Assembly (NCBI GenBank): GCA_040079795.1
Contig: JBEBJQ010000005.1
Location: forward strand, 1-64,000
Length of the DNA: 64,000 nucleotides
DNA from: SXIZ01 sp040079795
GTDB lineage: Bacteria > Pseudomonadota > Gammaproteobacteria > Methylococcales > Methylomonadaceae
Reading direction: 5' to 3'
Both the position numbers and the translations under genes were made by a program. The notes under the pieces were generated by a model, which worked only from the letters and a program-made list of their open reading frames with translations, was not told the origin of the DNA and ran no database searches. Positions 9,344-18,727 of this stretch are shown in pieces. Each line of letters begins with the position of its first letter. Position 1 is the stretch's first letter.

Positions 9344-10243
9344 TCACCCTTTAAGCGCGTGATTAATAGCGCTGGCAAGGCTTGGATATTGAAACGTGAA
9401 GCCTTGGGTTAATAAACGATCCGGTATTACACGCTGGCTGCCTAAAACCAGCTCGGACATTTCCCCTATGAGCATTTTTAAGAAAAACCCCGGAAGTGGC
9501 AGTAGGGCGGGGCGGTTTAAACACTGCGCCAGCGTTTGGGTAAATTCGGCATTGCTGACTGGATTAGGGGCGGTAGCGTTGTATGCACCCCGCATGCTGG
9601 CGTCATTGATCATGGTATCGCAGATGGCGATCCAGTCTTGACGGTCAATCCAGGACATCCATTGTTGGCCACTTCCTAAACGTCCGCCTAGACCCAGTTG
9701 AAATGGCAGTAGCATGCGTTTTAATAGGCCGCCATTCGCGCCAATAACCAAACCGGTTCTGATTAGGCAGACTCTGACCCCCAGCACTTCTGCCTGGCGT
9801 GCCGCTGTTTCCCAATCGGAACAGAGTTGTTGTGAAAAGTCCTGGCGGGTTGTGGCTTGTTCGGTTAAGACGGTATCACCCTGGTCGCCATAATAGCCTA
9901 TAGCCGAGCCACTAATAAGCAGTTCCGGTTTGACCGGCATCCGCGCAATAGCGGCAACGAGCTGTTCGGTAAGGCCGATTCGGCTCGAGCGGATAAGTTG
10001 TTTTCGGGACTCTGTCCAGCGAGCGTCAAAAATCGGTGCGCCTGCCAAGTTGATGATGATTTGATAAGGGATTTCAGGTGGCAAGTTTTGCAAATCGCTT
10101 ATGGCTTTTATATCCGCTCCGCAAATGCCGGGTATGGTTTCCGGGTGGCGACTTAAGATGGTTATGGCATGGCCTTGTTGCCGGAGATGTTGGGTTAATG
10201 CCCGGCCAATAAAGCCAGTGCCGCCGGTAATAAATATATTCAT
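9344..10243 (-). CDS. TIGR01777-family NAD-dependent epimerase-like protein (YfcH type)
   Basis: A 299-residue extended short-chain dehydrogenase-like protein. It has the glycine-rich nucleotide site GGTGFIGRALTQHL, NLAGAPI and SGSAIGYYGDQG (with the tyrosine of the YxxxK-type position), and the C-terminal DUF1731-like segment ending in RVIPDRLLTQGFTFQYPSL. Physiological substrates of this family are not established. It stands alone on the minus strand between pgaB and the transglutaminase-like gene. Confidence 0.88.
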   Translation of the reverse strand: MNIFITGGTGFIGRALTQHLRQQGHAITILSRHPETIPGICGADIKAISDLQNLPPEIPYQIIINLAGAPIFDARWTESRKQLIRSSRIGLTEQLVAAIARMPVKPELLISGSAIGYYGDQGDTVLTEQATTRQDFSQQLCSDWETAARQAEVLGVRVCLIRTGLVIGANGGLLKRMLLPFQLGLGGRLGSGQQWMSWIDRQDWIAICDTMINDASMRGAYNATAPNPVSNAEFTQTLAQCLNRPALLPLPGFFLKMLIGEMSELVLGSQRVIPDRLLTQGFTFQYPSLASAINHALKG

Positions 10244-10284
10244 GGTTATGTGTCCATTATTTTAGGTCGAGTACCGCGCATAGC

Positions 10285-11718
10285 TTAATGGCTTTTGCGC
10301 CACGCTTGGTAAACTTGGGCGACATGGTCAATTGAAGCTTGCTGGCGTAGCTTGAATTGCTCAAGATACGTGCTATTTCTAACAAAAAAATGCGCTTGTT
10401 GACTAGGGTTTGGTGAATCAACAGCCAATGCGTCATGATCTGGCAGGTTACGGTGTTTTTGCAATTCTTTGGGTTTTTTTAAGTCGGGCGGATAGGTGGT
10501 ATACCAGCGCCACCATTGGCCGGAAACTAATTCACCCTGCCACAGTTTGGCGGCGCTGTTAGCATCTACGTTTGCCCCTGGTAGAGGCAATCCGGAAAAG
10601 TCATAGCGTAATTGTGCCGGTGGTAAGGGGTTGGCAGGGTCGTAAAGTGCAATGCGGTTTGGGCTGGTTTTAGGGGCGAAATGCGCGTACATCGAATGCG
10701 CATAAAAATCACCAATGGCGTGGATGGCTAGTCCAAAGTCGTCCAAGGTTCCTGATGCTAAGCGTTGATTGACCCGTTTCCAGCTTGCCTGTATGTATGC
10801 GAAGTCAAAATGATCCCTTGGGTCGTAGGCCAGGACATTGACATCTACGCGTAGGCTGGCGGCTTTGACTGCCAGTAGATCGTTATTTGGCATTCCTTTG
10901 AGGGCTTGTTCGAAAATAAAATTATGTACACTGGCGGCAAAAGAGGGATCAAAAACGCTCCAAAATTGGCGGTCATTCAGATAGTCTAGCAGGGATTTAC
11001 CTGCGATTGCCTCAGTGGAACGTACCCGCCAGAGATGTTCGGAATTAAAAACGAAGCAGGGGATATATTCAACATCCTGAATGCTGGGGCTTTGGTGTGC
11101 TTTCGGTTTGGTTGGATCGGCTACACCTGAAGTATCTGGGTTAAAGTCTCTGGGTTGTTTAACCTGTGAGAGTGGGTCAAGAATTTGCCATGCGCCCAGT
11201 TCCTGTTGGTACATAACCCACGCATGGTCATGGGGAGTCGGTTGCTCGTGGGTGTGGTCAATAATCCGCCCGAGTGCAACCCTGACGCAATTATGGCTAA
11301 TACCAGATTCTACCAGTAGGGTAGCTAACAAAAAACTTAAGTCTTCACAGTCACCGCCATTTTGGGCTAAGGTTTCTTCGGGGAACAGCCATTGGTCAAA
11401 GCGATGTTTTGATTTGATATAGTCCAGGGTTGAGAACCAATTAAAAATTCGATCAACCCGAAAATCAAAGCCACCGGTGCTGCGGGCAAAAAATAGTAGC
11501 TTGTCATGCATCGACCACTTCTCGCTGATTTTGTGCAGGGTTTTGCGCATGACGGAATTGCCACCAATCGACACAAATTCGCGGATATCAATGTCGTAGC
11601 GTTTAATTTGGGTGCCTGGGACTTTACGGCTGGCTGGAATGGTAGTGTCATGGACGATCATATCGCCATTCCAATTCCAGCGTTGATAGGGACGAATGCC
11701 ACATAATTGCATACACAT
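10285..11718 (-). CDS. Transglutaminase-like protein with HET-C-like C-terminal domain
   Basis: A 477-residue protein of unknown role. The N-terminal half has a transglutaminase/cysteine-peptidase-like core: NGGDCEDLSFLLATLL with the candidate catalytic Cys, PHDHAWVMY with the His, and an Asp shortly after (WQILDPLS). The C-terminal half contains LAIHAIGDFYAHSMYAHF, which resembles the histidine/aspartate motif of HET-C-like and zinc-dependent nuclease/phospholipase folds. I place the start at ATG 11718, preceded by AAGGAG at 6-base spacing; an upstream TTG (11772) is open but less likely. No signal peptide is seen. Both domain assignments are by motif only. Confidence 0.65.
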   Translation of the reverse strand: MCMQLCGIRPYQRWNWNGDMIVHDTTIPASRKVPGTQIKRYDIDIREFVSIGGNSVMRKTLHKISEKWSMHDKLLFFARSTGGFDFRVDRIFNWFSTLDYIKSKHRFDQWLFPEETLAQNGGDCEDLSFLLATLLVESGISHNCVRVALGRIIDHTHEQPTPHDHAWVMYQQELGAWQILDPLSQVKQPRDFNPDTSGVADPTKPKAHQSPSIQDVEYIPCFVFNSEHLWRVRSTEAIAGKSLLDYLNDRQFWSVFDPSFAASVHNFIFEQALKGMPNNDLLAVKAASLRVDVNVLAYDPRDHFDFAYIQASWKRVNQRLASGTLDDFGLAIHAIGDFYAHSMYAHFAPKTSPNRIALYDPANPLPPAQLRYDFSGLPLPGANVDANSAAKLWQGELVSGQWWRWYTTYPPDLKKPKELQKHRNLPDHDALAVDSPNPSQQAHFFVRNSTYLEQFKLRQQASIDHVAQVYQAWRKSH

Positions 11719-12081
11719 ACGGAACTCCTTTTTAAATAAGGGACTATTCAGTGATGACAGCGGTATAGGCAAATATAGCCTAAGGGTGCTTCGATAGGTT
11801 TATTGCTTTAAGTTAAATTGATTCTGGATCAACTCAACATTAGCGCATCATCGGTATTGGGCTATAAAATGCTGTAAGCTAATTTACGCGTTTTTTTCTA
11901 AAATGTCTTGGCTTAACTTGTTAGTTTCATAAGTGTAAGCTGAAAGCTATGAGACATTATGCTTATACCGAGCATAACGATAGGTTTTTGATAAAAAGTT
12001 GAATGTTGCACTTAACTTTTATAGAAATAAAATAAATAAGTAATCTGAAGCACTATAAATGTGTATCAAAAAATTGGGGCA
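11719..12081. other. Intergenic, no gene seen
   Basis: About 360 bases between the transglutaminase-like gene and the end of tyrA. It holds the ribosome binding site of the former at its left edge. No strong hairpin or coding frame is evident. Confidence 0.4.
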
Positions 12082-12957
12082 TCAATTTTCAAATTGATTT
12101 AAAAACCGTTGTCGGGCATTTTTGGCATACTGGAAAGTTTCAAACAGTTGCTGGTTGTCACCGGTAGCTAGAAGGTCTTGGATTTTATCCAGTTCCACTT
12201 TTAATTGCTCAATCAAAGGGAGAATATGCCGTTTATTCGCCATACAAATGTCCAGCCACATGGTTGGGTCGCTTGAGGCTATGCGGGTAAAATCTTTAAA
12301 GCCCCCCGCAGCGTATTTAAAAATTTCTTCCTGTTCATCTTTACGCCCCAAAAGATCAACCAAGGCAAACGCTAAGATGTGCGGCAAATGGCTGGTTGCT
12401 GCCAGAATAGCATCGTGTTGTTCGGTGCTCATTAAGGTAACCAGCGCGCCTAGGCTTTCCCAAAATTGCTGAATGTGCAATAAGGCGTTAGGCGCACTAT
12501 TGCTAAGCGGCGTGATAATAACGCATTTTTGTTGAAACAAATCTGCTTTGGCTGCGCTGACCCCACTTTGTTCGGCACCTGCAATAGGGTGCGCTGGAAT
12601 AAAGTTGTCCGGTACAAACCCAAATATCGACTGGTAGGCTTCAATCACACTGCCTTTGGTGCTGCCAGCATCGGTATAACAGGTCTGGGTTGACCAATAG
12701 GGCTTAAGTAACTTTAAAACCGCATGATAAGCCCCGACCGGGGTGGCGATAATTACGCAATCGGCATTTGTTACTGCACAGGCAATGTCCAGGGTGTACT
12801 CATCTAGTACACCCAGCGATTTGGCTAAGGCTAAATTTGCGCTATCTTCTGTCCGGCCAAAACCGATAATGTGTATGTCGGGATGCTGTTCGCGGGCAGC
12901 CCGGGCGATTGAGCCACCGATTAAACCCACGCCGATAATGCACAGTTTTTTAAACAT
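12082..12957 (-). CDS. tyrA: Prephenate dehydrogenase
   Basis: A 291-residue NAD(P)-dependent enzyme converting prephenate to 4-hydroxyphenylpyruvate in tyrosine synthesis. The N-terminus has the Rossmann motif IIGVGLIGGSIARAA. It continues with VIIATPVGAY, DAGSTKGSV and the HPIAGAEQSG prephenate-site motif, then TSHLPHILAFAL. No C-terminal ACT domain is present. It overlaps the end of hisC by 8 bases on the same strand, a common hisC-tyrA arrangement, but the usual downstream aroA is absent here. Confidence 0.95.
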   Translation of the reverse strand: MFKKLCIIGVGLIGGSIARAAREQHPDIHIIGFGRTEDSANLALAKSLGVLDEYTLDIACAVTNADCVIIATPVGAYHAVLKLLKPYWSTQTCYTDAGSTKGSVIEAYQSIFGFVPDNFIPAHPIAGAEQSGVSAAKADLFQQKCVIITPLSNSAPNALLHIQQFWESLGALVTLMSTEQHDAILAATSHLPHILAFALVDLLGRKDEQEEIFKYAAGGFKDFTRIASSDPTMWLDICMANKRHILPLIEQLKVELDKIQDLLATGDNQQLFETFQYAKNARQRFLNQFEN

Positions 12958-14062
12958 TCGCTAATACAGCGGTTAAGGCATCAATAAAGGTTTGATTCTC
13001 CGCAGCCGTGCCGATGCTAACGCGCAAATGATTGGGCAATTCATAGTTTGCAACTGGCCTTACAATGACGCCTTTGGCTAACAATGCACTGTAAATAGCT
13101 TGCGCAGGGAGCTTTAAATCTACCGCCACAAAATTACCCGCAGAGGGTATCCATTCCAGCCCCAATGCTTTAAAAGCGTTGGTTAATTGCTGCATGCCTT
13201 GTTGATTGAGTAGGATGGTTTGCTGCAAATAATCGGTATCCGCCAGTGCTGCTTCCGCAGCTGCGAGAGCCAAAGAATTGTTATTAAACGGTTGCCGGAC
13301 GCGGTTTAATAAATCCGCCAGGTCTGTACTGGATAAACCATAGCCGATGCGCAAGCCTGCCAGCCCATAAGCTTTTGAGAAGGTACGGGTAATCAATAAG
13401 TTCGGGCAAGCATCCAACCAGGCGACTGCATCGCCTTGTTGTTCTGCACTTACAAATTCATAGTAAGCTTCATCCAATACACATACTACCGTGGGGGGGA
13501 GAGCTTTAATAAATTCTTGTAATTTAGCTTGCGGTAATACTGTTCCAGTAGGATTATTGGGATTGGCAATAAATACCAGTCGCGTTTGCGGGGTGATGCT
13601 TTTTAACATCGCATCCAGATCGTGTCCGTAGTTTAAAGCCGGCACCACAATGGCTTTAGCACCGATCGCCTGGGTAACAATCGGGTATACAGCAAACGCA
13701 TGTTGCGAAAACACCGCTGAGTGTGCCGTAGTTAAGAAAGTGCGGGCGACTAATTCTAATAGTTCATTCGAGCCGTTGCCTAGGGTGATTTGACTGGAGG
13801 ACAACTGATATTTTTCCGCTAACGCCTGTTTTAAATGAAAACCACTGCCATCGGGATAGCGGGTAAGCTCAGCCGTATTGGCTTGTATGGCACGAATAGT
13901 GGTGGGTGAAGGCCCCAAGGGGTTCTCATTGGAGGCCAATTTAACAATGTTGCTTAAGCCTAGTTCGCGTTCCAGTTCTTCGACCGGTTTTCCGGGAATA
14001 TAGGGCGATAAGTGTTGCACACCGGCAATTGCCAAATTAAATAAAGCAGAGGGTTTATTCAT
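12950..14062 (-). CDS. hisC: Histidinol-phosphate aminotransferase
   Basis: A 370-residue fold-type I PLP enzyme. It transaminates histidinol phosphate and, given its tie to tyrA, may also act on aromatic 2-oxo acids. Motifs: LASNENPLGPSP, GNGSNELLEL, ANPNNPTG, DEAYYEF, and the PLP-lysine stretch TRTFSKAYGLAGLRIGYG. The start ATG at 14062 fits the family length. A neighbouring pheA is not present upstream; an IS remnant lies there instead. Confidence 0.93.
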   Translation of the reverse strand: MNKPSALFNLAIAGVQHLSPYIPGKPVEELERELGLSNIVKLASNENPLGPSPTTIRAIQANTAELTRYPDGSGFHLKQALAEKYQLSSSQITLGNGSNELLELVARTFLTTAHSAVFSQHAFAVYPIVTQAIGAKAIVVPALNYGHDLDAMLKSITPQTRLVFIANPNNPTGTVLPQAKLQEFIKALPPTVVCVLDEAYYEFVSAEQQGDAVAWLDACPNLLITRTFSKAYGLAGLRIGYGLSSTDLADLLNRVRQPFNNNSLALAAAEAALADTDYLQQTILLNQQGMQQLTNAFKALGLEWIPSAGNFVAVDLKLPAQAIYSALLAKGVIVRPVANYELPNHLRVSIGTAAENQTFIDALTAVLANV

Positions 14063-14321
14063 GAAGGTTGTTGAGTTGTAGAGGTTTGGCGAGCATCAAA
14101 AGCCAGTTACCTTACACTATTACTGCTTTTTCGTAAACATGGGGGCTTGTGATAGCCCAGGTTTCTCATATCTGTTTCTGATATTAAGCCCAGTATTTTT
14201 GATGGAAGTCGTAAAATCTACAGTAGAAAACGTATTCAGTGAAAATATGTTGGGATAGTGATCTTGCCACGATCTAGTGGACACTTGGCTAATAGAGTAA
14301 CCTCTAAATCCGAGGTCAACA

Positions 14322-14498
14322 ATGAAAACCAAAAAAGAAGAATTTCCGGCACGGCCTGTCTACAAAAGATATACCGCACAGTTTAAAGGGCAAGCTTTAG
14401 TACTCTCTGATCGGGATGGCATTCGCAAGGTGGCGCAGGATTTAGGGCTGGCAGAGGCGGCCTATAACCAATGGGGAGCTACGATGCCTATCATTTAG
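14322..14498 (+). pseudogene. IS3-family orfA remnant, N-terminal part
   Basis: ATG-started frame of 58 residues: RYTAQFKGQALVLSD, then a helix-turn-helix with VAQDLGLAEAAYNQW, typical of IS3-type OrfA (IS911/IS150 style). It ends prematurely after W-G-A, where intact OrfA proteins continue with the coiled-coil and the orfB frameshift region. The preceding bases (about 14272-14300) resemble an IS3 left end (TAGTGGACAC). No orfB follows, so this is a truncated copy. Confidence 0.75.
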
Positions 14499-14949
14499 AC
14501 AATCGCATGTTTTTTTAGGATATTAAATTTTAAGGTCAGGATGGGCATTGTATTTTTGTATACCCCCCTTTTGCTGGATGGGGTTTGTAACCCCGAACTT
14601 AATGTTTGAGGCTGGTAGCACTGCCAAATTATATTTTTTTAACCTTTAAAGGGCTCAAGTCAATAAGCTAATTATTGCTTTTATCGTATATGTTTCAAAT
14701 ATCATAAGCCGGAACCCGTGAACGGTTCCGACTTAACGTTTAAACAACACCTTGATCAAAAACCGTCCAAGCTTTTGAAGGCTTGGACGGTTTTTTTATG
14801 GAACTGATATAATTAACTCGAAATGTTTGTCGCCATAATAAATTATCACGATGCGGCCTGCGACTTCTCCCGTACTTACACCAGACCATGATTTAAACGC
14901 TTTCAAGTTTTATTAAATACTCATTCCCATAAATAACAGGAGTATAGCA
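14499..14949. other. Intergenic with two strong hairpins, candidate small RNA
   Basis: No coding frame. From about 14530 there are C-runs and G-runs, then a 7-bp hairpin at 14710-14730 and a strong terminator hairpin at 14763-14797. The two hairpins plus U-run could be the 3' half of a small transcript read rightward, but no promoter is identified. The last ~20 bases before 14950 contain AACAGGAG, the ribosome binding site of the Uma2 gene. Confidence 0.4.
14763..14797 (+). terminator. Rho-independent terminator
   Basis: Perfect 10-bp stem CCGTCCAAGC (14763-14772) with GCTTGGACGG (14781-14790), 8-base loop, followed by seven T. An A-run on the left side gives weaker potential on the minus strand. 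There is no intact protein gene directly upstream on the plus strand. Confidence 0.8.
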
Positions 14950-15543
14950 ATGGCTTTACAATCAGAATTTGAATCTTCGGGCGTCCCTATGACCGAAGAA
15001 GACTATTTAAATGCAGAGCTTAACGCCGAAGTCAGGCATGAGTATATTGACGGTCGCGCTTACGCCATGACCGGTGGCACGACCAGCCATATCAGAATAA
15101 CCGCGAATGTGCTGGGTGAATTTAGAAATCATCTGAAAGGTAAGCCTTGTGAGGCTTTTATGGCGGATATGCAGGTAAAACTGGGCAAAAATTACGTTTA
15201 CCCTGATGTGGTGGTAGCTTGCAATCACACGGAAGTACACGGATTAACCAGCGCCCCAGTTATAATTGTTGAAGTGTTATCTAAATCGACCCGGGTGACT
15301 GACCTGACCACAAAGCTGATCAAATACATTAACCTGCCTTCTTTACAGGAATATGTGTTGCTAGAACAAGATTTTGTCTCGGTGCAAGTGCTGCGTAAGC
15401 GTAATCACTGGCAAGCGGAATATTTTTTTTTGGATCATACGGTGACATTTGAATCTATAGGTTTAACGCTTAGGGTTGCCGATATTTATGATCGCGTGGA
15501 GAACGAAGATATGCAAGAATTTAGATTGGCACAACCTTCTTAA
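14950..15543 (+). CDS. Uma2-family (DUF820) endonuclease-like protein, copy 1
   Basis: A 197-residue protein with the PD-(D/E)xK-like core of the Uma2 family: EVRHEYIDGRAYAMTGGT near residues 28-45, YPDVVV with the putative metal-binding Asp, and IIVEVLSKST with the acidic and lysine residues. The Asn-rich/His stretch SHIRITANV is also typical. Biological role is unsettled for the family. It is closely similar to the copy at 19910 over the whole length, implying duplication. Good SD (AGGAG) upstream. It lies 14 bases before the ketosynthase gene. Confidence 0.88.
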   Translation: MALQSEFESSGVPMTEEDYLNAELNAEVRHEYIDGRAYAMTGGTTSHIRITANVLGEFRNHLKGKPCEAFMADMQVKLGKNYVYPDVVVACNHTEVHGLTSAPVIIVEVLSKSTRVTDLTTKLIKYINLPSLQEYVLLEQDFVSVQVLRKRNHWQAEYFFLDHTVTFESIGLTLRVADIYDRVENEDMQEFRLAQPS

Positions 15544-15557
15544 TTAAATTAACACGG

Positions 15558-16778
15558 ATGGAAAAATCAAACTGCCTTAAACCTATTGCTATTAGTGCTT
15601 ATTCAGCTGTTAGCGCCTGCGGTTTGGGCAATGCGACGTTATTGGCAGCGTTGTTGAGTAATACTTCACACCTTGCGCCACTGACTTTATTTGAATTGGC
15701 GTTCCCAACCCAGGTCGGTGAAATTAAGCTGCCGTTGCCGGGAATTGCTTCTGCCTTGGAGATTTATGATAGCCGCAATTCGCAAGTGGCGCTGGCGGCT
15801 TTGAATAACCCTGAAGACGGCATTCGGCAAGCGGTTGAACAGGCAAAAAAACGTTATGGCCATGAACGCATTGGGGTAGTGATCGGTACCAGCACTTCCG
15901 GGTTGTATGAAACCGAATCAGCTTATGGCGTGTTTTTAGAAACCCATAAAATGCCGGATGATTTCCATTTTGTAACCAAACACGCCTATCAAGCCACCGC
16001 ACGTTTTTTACAGCAGGAACTTGGTTTAGCGGGTCCCTGCTATGCCATTTCCACTGCTTGTTCATCCAGTGCCAAGGCAATTGCCACAGGGCAGCGCTTA
16101 ATTGCGGGCGGGGTTTGTGATGCGGTCTTGGTGGGCGGGGCAGATACTTTGTGTCGGCTTACCCTGAGGGGCTTTAAAAGTCTGGACTTAATAGCCGAAC
16201 AGGCTTGTCGACCGATGGATCGGGAGCGCAACGGCATTAATATTGGGGAAGCGGCGGCATTGTTGGTGCTAGAAAAAATTACTCCTGAAAATGCGCATTT
16301 ACCGAGGGTATTGTCAGTGGGTGAGTCTTCCGACGCGCATCATATGAGTACACCGCACCCGGAAGGGTTTGGAGCGGCCTTGGCGATGGAAAATGCCTTA
16401 ACACTGGCAGGCATCAAGGCAACAGATGTGGATTATCTGAATTTACATGCCACGGCAACCCGTATCAATGATCAGGTTGAAAACACCGCAGTTTATAGCG
16501 TATTAGGCGATCAGGTGCCGTGCAGTGGCACCAAAGGTATTACCGGACATACGTTAGGGGCGGCGGGTGCGTTGGAAACCATTATCGCATTGTTAGCCTT
16601 AAAACAGCAGTTTATACCGGGGACAGCTGGTTTGCGTCAGTTGGAAGCCGATTGCCGATGTCATGTAATAGCTGATCCGAAGCTTAACCAAAAGCTTAAA
16701 ATTGCCATGAGCAACTCCTTTGGCTTTGGGGGGAATAATGCCTGTGTGATTGTTGCAAGGGGGGAAGGGCATGCATGA
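15558..16778 (+). CDS. Beta-ketoacyl-ACP synthase (FabF-like, aryl-polyene type)
   Basis: A 406-residue thiolase-fold condensing enzyme expected to elongate ACP-bound chains with malonyl units. The catalytic triad is intact: Cys168 in STACSSS, His297 in LHATAT and His331 in GHTLGAAGA, with Lys326. The HATAT variant in place of HGTGT and the RPMDRERNGINIGEAAA stretch resemble ketosynthases of aryl-polyene/secondary-lipid clusters more than housekeeping FabF. The next gene overlaps it by 8 bases and encodes a ketosynthase-like partner. It probably belongs to a small biosynthetic operon. Confidence 0.88.
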   Translation: MEKSNCLKPIAISAYSAVSACGLGNATLLAALLSNTSHLAPLTLFELAFPTQVGEIKLPLPGIASALEIYDSRNSQVALAALNNPEDGIRQAVEQAKKRYGHERIGVVIGTSTSGLYETESAYGVFLETHKMPDDFHFVTKHAYQATARFLQQELGLAGPCYAISTACSSSAKAIATGQRLIAGGVCDAVLVGGADTLCRLTLRGFKSLDLIAEQACRPMDRERNGINIGEAAALLVLEKITPENAHLPRVLSVGESSDAHHMSTPHPEGFGAALAMENALTLAGIKATDVDYLNLHATATRINDQVENTAVYSVLGDQVPCSGTKGITGHTLGAAGALETIIALLALKQQFIPGTAGLRQLEADCRCHVIADPKLNQKLKIAMSNSFGFGGNNACVIVARGEGHA

Positions 16779-17526
16779 GTCAGCGCGGATTTATATCAAA
16801 AGTGCGGTGATGTGTTGCCCGGAACCTGAGTTGCTGGCGAGTTTTAATATGCCTTGCTTAAATGTTGACAATAACCTGATTCCTGCTGCCATACGCCGCC
16901 GAACCAGCATGACAACCCGAATGGCTATCACCGCAGCAACCAAAGCTTGCCAGCAGGCAGGGGTTAATACTGCGCTTTTGCCTTCAGTGTTTGCATCATT
17001 GGGTGGAGAAATTCAGGTTACTGATGCGTTGTGTCGTTTATTGCCGTTGGCGGAGGCGTTGCTTTCCCCCACACAATTTCATAACTCCGTGCATAACACT
17101 ACCGCAGGGTATTGGGGGATTTTAAACCAGTGCCAGGCAGCCAGCACTGCGATTGCCGCCGTTGATGATACATTTGCTATGGGTTTACTGGAAGCCTATA
17201 CCCAATTACAATTGGCGCATGGTGACTTATTGCTGGTTTGTTACGATGAGTTGTGGCCGCAGTATTTGGCACCGCCCATTGGTCAGGCTGCCTGCGCCTG
17301 CGCATTGGTCTTAAGCACCGATCGGCAACAGGCGTTAGGCAGTATTAGTGTGCCGCGTATCAAGCCGATAGCTAGCCCCTTGGATGAACACTGGTCGGCG
17401 TTGGTCGATGCTGTACCTGCTGTCGCGGCCTTACCGTTGTTGTGTGCCATTAACACGCAACAACCGGCGGTTATTCCCCTAAACCCTAAAGGTAATATTT
17501 GGTTTACCGAGTTTGAGAGTTGTTAA
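16771..17526 (+). CDS. Beta-ketoacyl synthase-like protein (chain-length-factor type, PF13723-like)
   Basis: A 251-residue protein matching the short ketosynthase N-terminal-like family found in aryl-polyene clusters. RRRTSMTTRMAI and SPTQFHNSVHNTTAGYW are characteristic. At the position of the active-site ACSSS of the partner it reads QAASTAI, so the catalytic Cys is missing and it should act as a non-condensing partner. I choose ATG 16771, within the end of the previous gene and preceded by GGGGGGAAGGGC, over the upstream TTG. The flavoenzyme gene begins immediately after its stop. Confidence 0.82.
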   Translation: MHESARIYIKSAVMCCPEPELLASFNMPCLNVDNNLIPAAIRRRTSMTTRMAITAATKACQQAGVNTALLPSVFASLGGEIQVTDALCRLLPLAEALLSPTQFHNSVHNTTAGYWGILNQCQAASTAIAAVDDTFAMGLLEAYTQLQLAHGDLLLVCYDELWPQYLAPPIGQAACACALVLSTDRQQALGSISVPRIKPIASPLDEHWSALVDAVPAVAALPLLCAINTQQPAVIPLNPKGNIWFTEFESC

Positions 17527-17527
17527 T

Positions 17528-18727
17528 ATGTCAGAATCACAGCGTTATGATGTCATTATTGCTGGCAGCGGTCCTGCCGGATCAACAGCTGCTACTTTAT
17601 TAGCGCAGCATGGTTATCAAGTGTTAATGCTGGAGCAGGGGCAGCACCCGCGTTTTCATATTGGGGAATCCATGTTGCCGCGTTCCGAACCGATTATGCA
17701 GCGCTTAGGCATTGAATGGAGTGACGGCAATTTAGTCAAAGGCGGTGCGAAATTTATTGATGAAGCCTCCGGTAAAACCACTTTTTTTCCGTTTCAGGGT
17801 AAATATCGCACCTTTCAGGTCGAACGCTCGGTATTTGATGAGCGCTTGTTTAACAACGCCATTAAGCATGGCGTAACCGCCAAGCAACAGGAAAAAGTAA
17901 CTGCCGTAAACTGTACTTCTGAAGTGGTGAAGGTCGGCACCGATAAAACCGCTTATGAAAGCCGCTATTTTGTTGACGCGACCGGGCGCAGTGCGTTGAT
18001 GGGTAAAAAACATAAAAGCATCAATAAACTGGAAAATCTGGGTAAGTTTGCACTGTATAAACATTATCATCTGGCTAAAACGCCAGCAACCGACGGCCTA
18101 TTTGCTACCGGTAATATCGAAATTATTTTGACCGACATCGGTTGGATTTGGTGTATCCCCCTGGTAGACCAACGTTTGAGCGTTGGGTTAGTCGTGCAAA
18201 AGCAGTTTCCTGATGACTTAAAGCGAGACGCTTTATATGACTACTACATCAATGCCTCGCCCCGTATGACTGAATTATTGGCTGGGGCGGAGCTGTGGGC
18301 GGGCTTGCGGGTTGAGGCGGATTTTAGTTATTTTAATGCCCAGCGCTACGGTCAACGCTTTGCGTGTTGTGGCGATGCGGCGGGTTTTTTAGACCCGGTA
18401 TTTTCTTCAGGTTTCTTTTTTGCCGTTAAAACTGCGGAATTCATCGCCGACCAAATTCACCAGGGTTTTCTGGAAGGGCGGGAAGCCGATCCCACTTTAC
18501 ATGCGGTGACTGATCAAATTTATCAAACCGGTTTTCAAAGTATGTATTTAATGATTGAACGCTTTTATTGTTCCAATCTTGTGCATAATCTATTTTTTGA
18601 GTCCGATCGAGAGGAACGCATAAAACGCGAAATCACCGCGATGTTAGCCGGTGATTTATGGATGGAGGATAATCATTTTCAGCAGGGGTTGTTGCGGGGT
18701 AGGAGTAAGGTTGTTCAAGGTTGTTAG
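17528..18727 (+). CDS. Flavin-dependent halogenase-type monooxygenase, copy 1
   Basis: A 399-residue FAD enzyme. It has the dinucleotide motif AGSGPAGSTAA, the GESMLPRSEP loop, a GGAKF segment with a lysine near the conserved halogenase lysine position, and the halogenase signature WIWCIP (WxWxIP). GDAAGFLDPVFSSG is the second FAD motif. Together these favour a halogenase or close relative over a geranylgeranyl reductase. The substrate is likely an ACP-bound or polyketide-like product of the adjacent ketosynthases (inference). Starts at ATG 17528, one base after the stop of the previous gene. Its stop overlaps the stop of the convergent lipoprotein gene. Confidence 0.8.
   Translation: MSESQRYDVIIAGSGPAGSTAATLLAQHGYQVLMLEQGQHPRFHIGESMLPRSEPIMQRLGIEWSDGNLVKGGAKFIDEASGKTTFFPFQGKYRTFQVERSVFDERLFNNAIKHGVTAKQQEKVTAVNCTSEVVKVGTDKTAYESRYFVDATGRSALMGKKHKSINKLENLGKFALYKHYHLAKTPATDGLFATGNIEIILTDIGWIWCIPLVDQRLSVGLVVQKQFPDDLKRDALYDYYINASPRMTELLAGAELWAGLRVEADFSYFNAQRYGQRFACCGDAAGFLDPVFSSGFFFAVKTAEFIADQIHQGFLEGREADPTLHAVTDQIYQTGFQSMYLMIERFYCSNLVHNLFFESDREERIKREITAMLAGDLWMEDNHFQQGLLRGRSKVVQGC

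Noticed and set aside
14120..14332. 70-codon minus-strand frame left of the IS3 remnant
   Set aside because: Overlaps the IS3 left end and orfA remnant, no ribosome site, no recognisable sequence.
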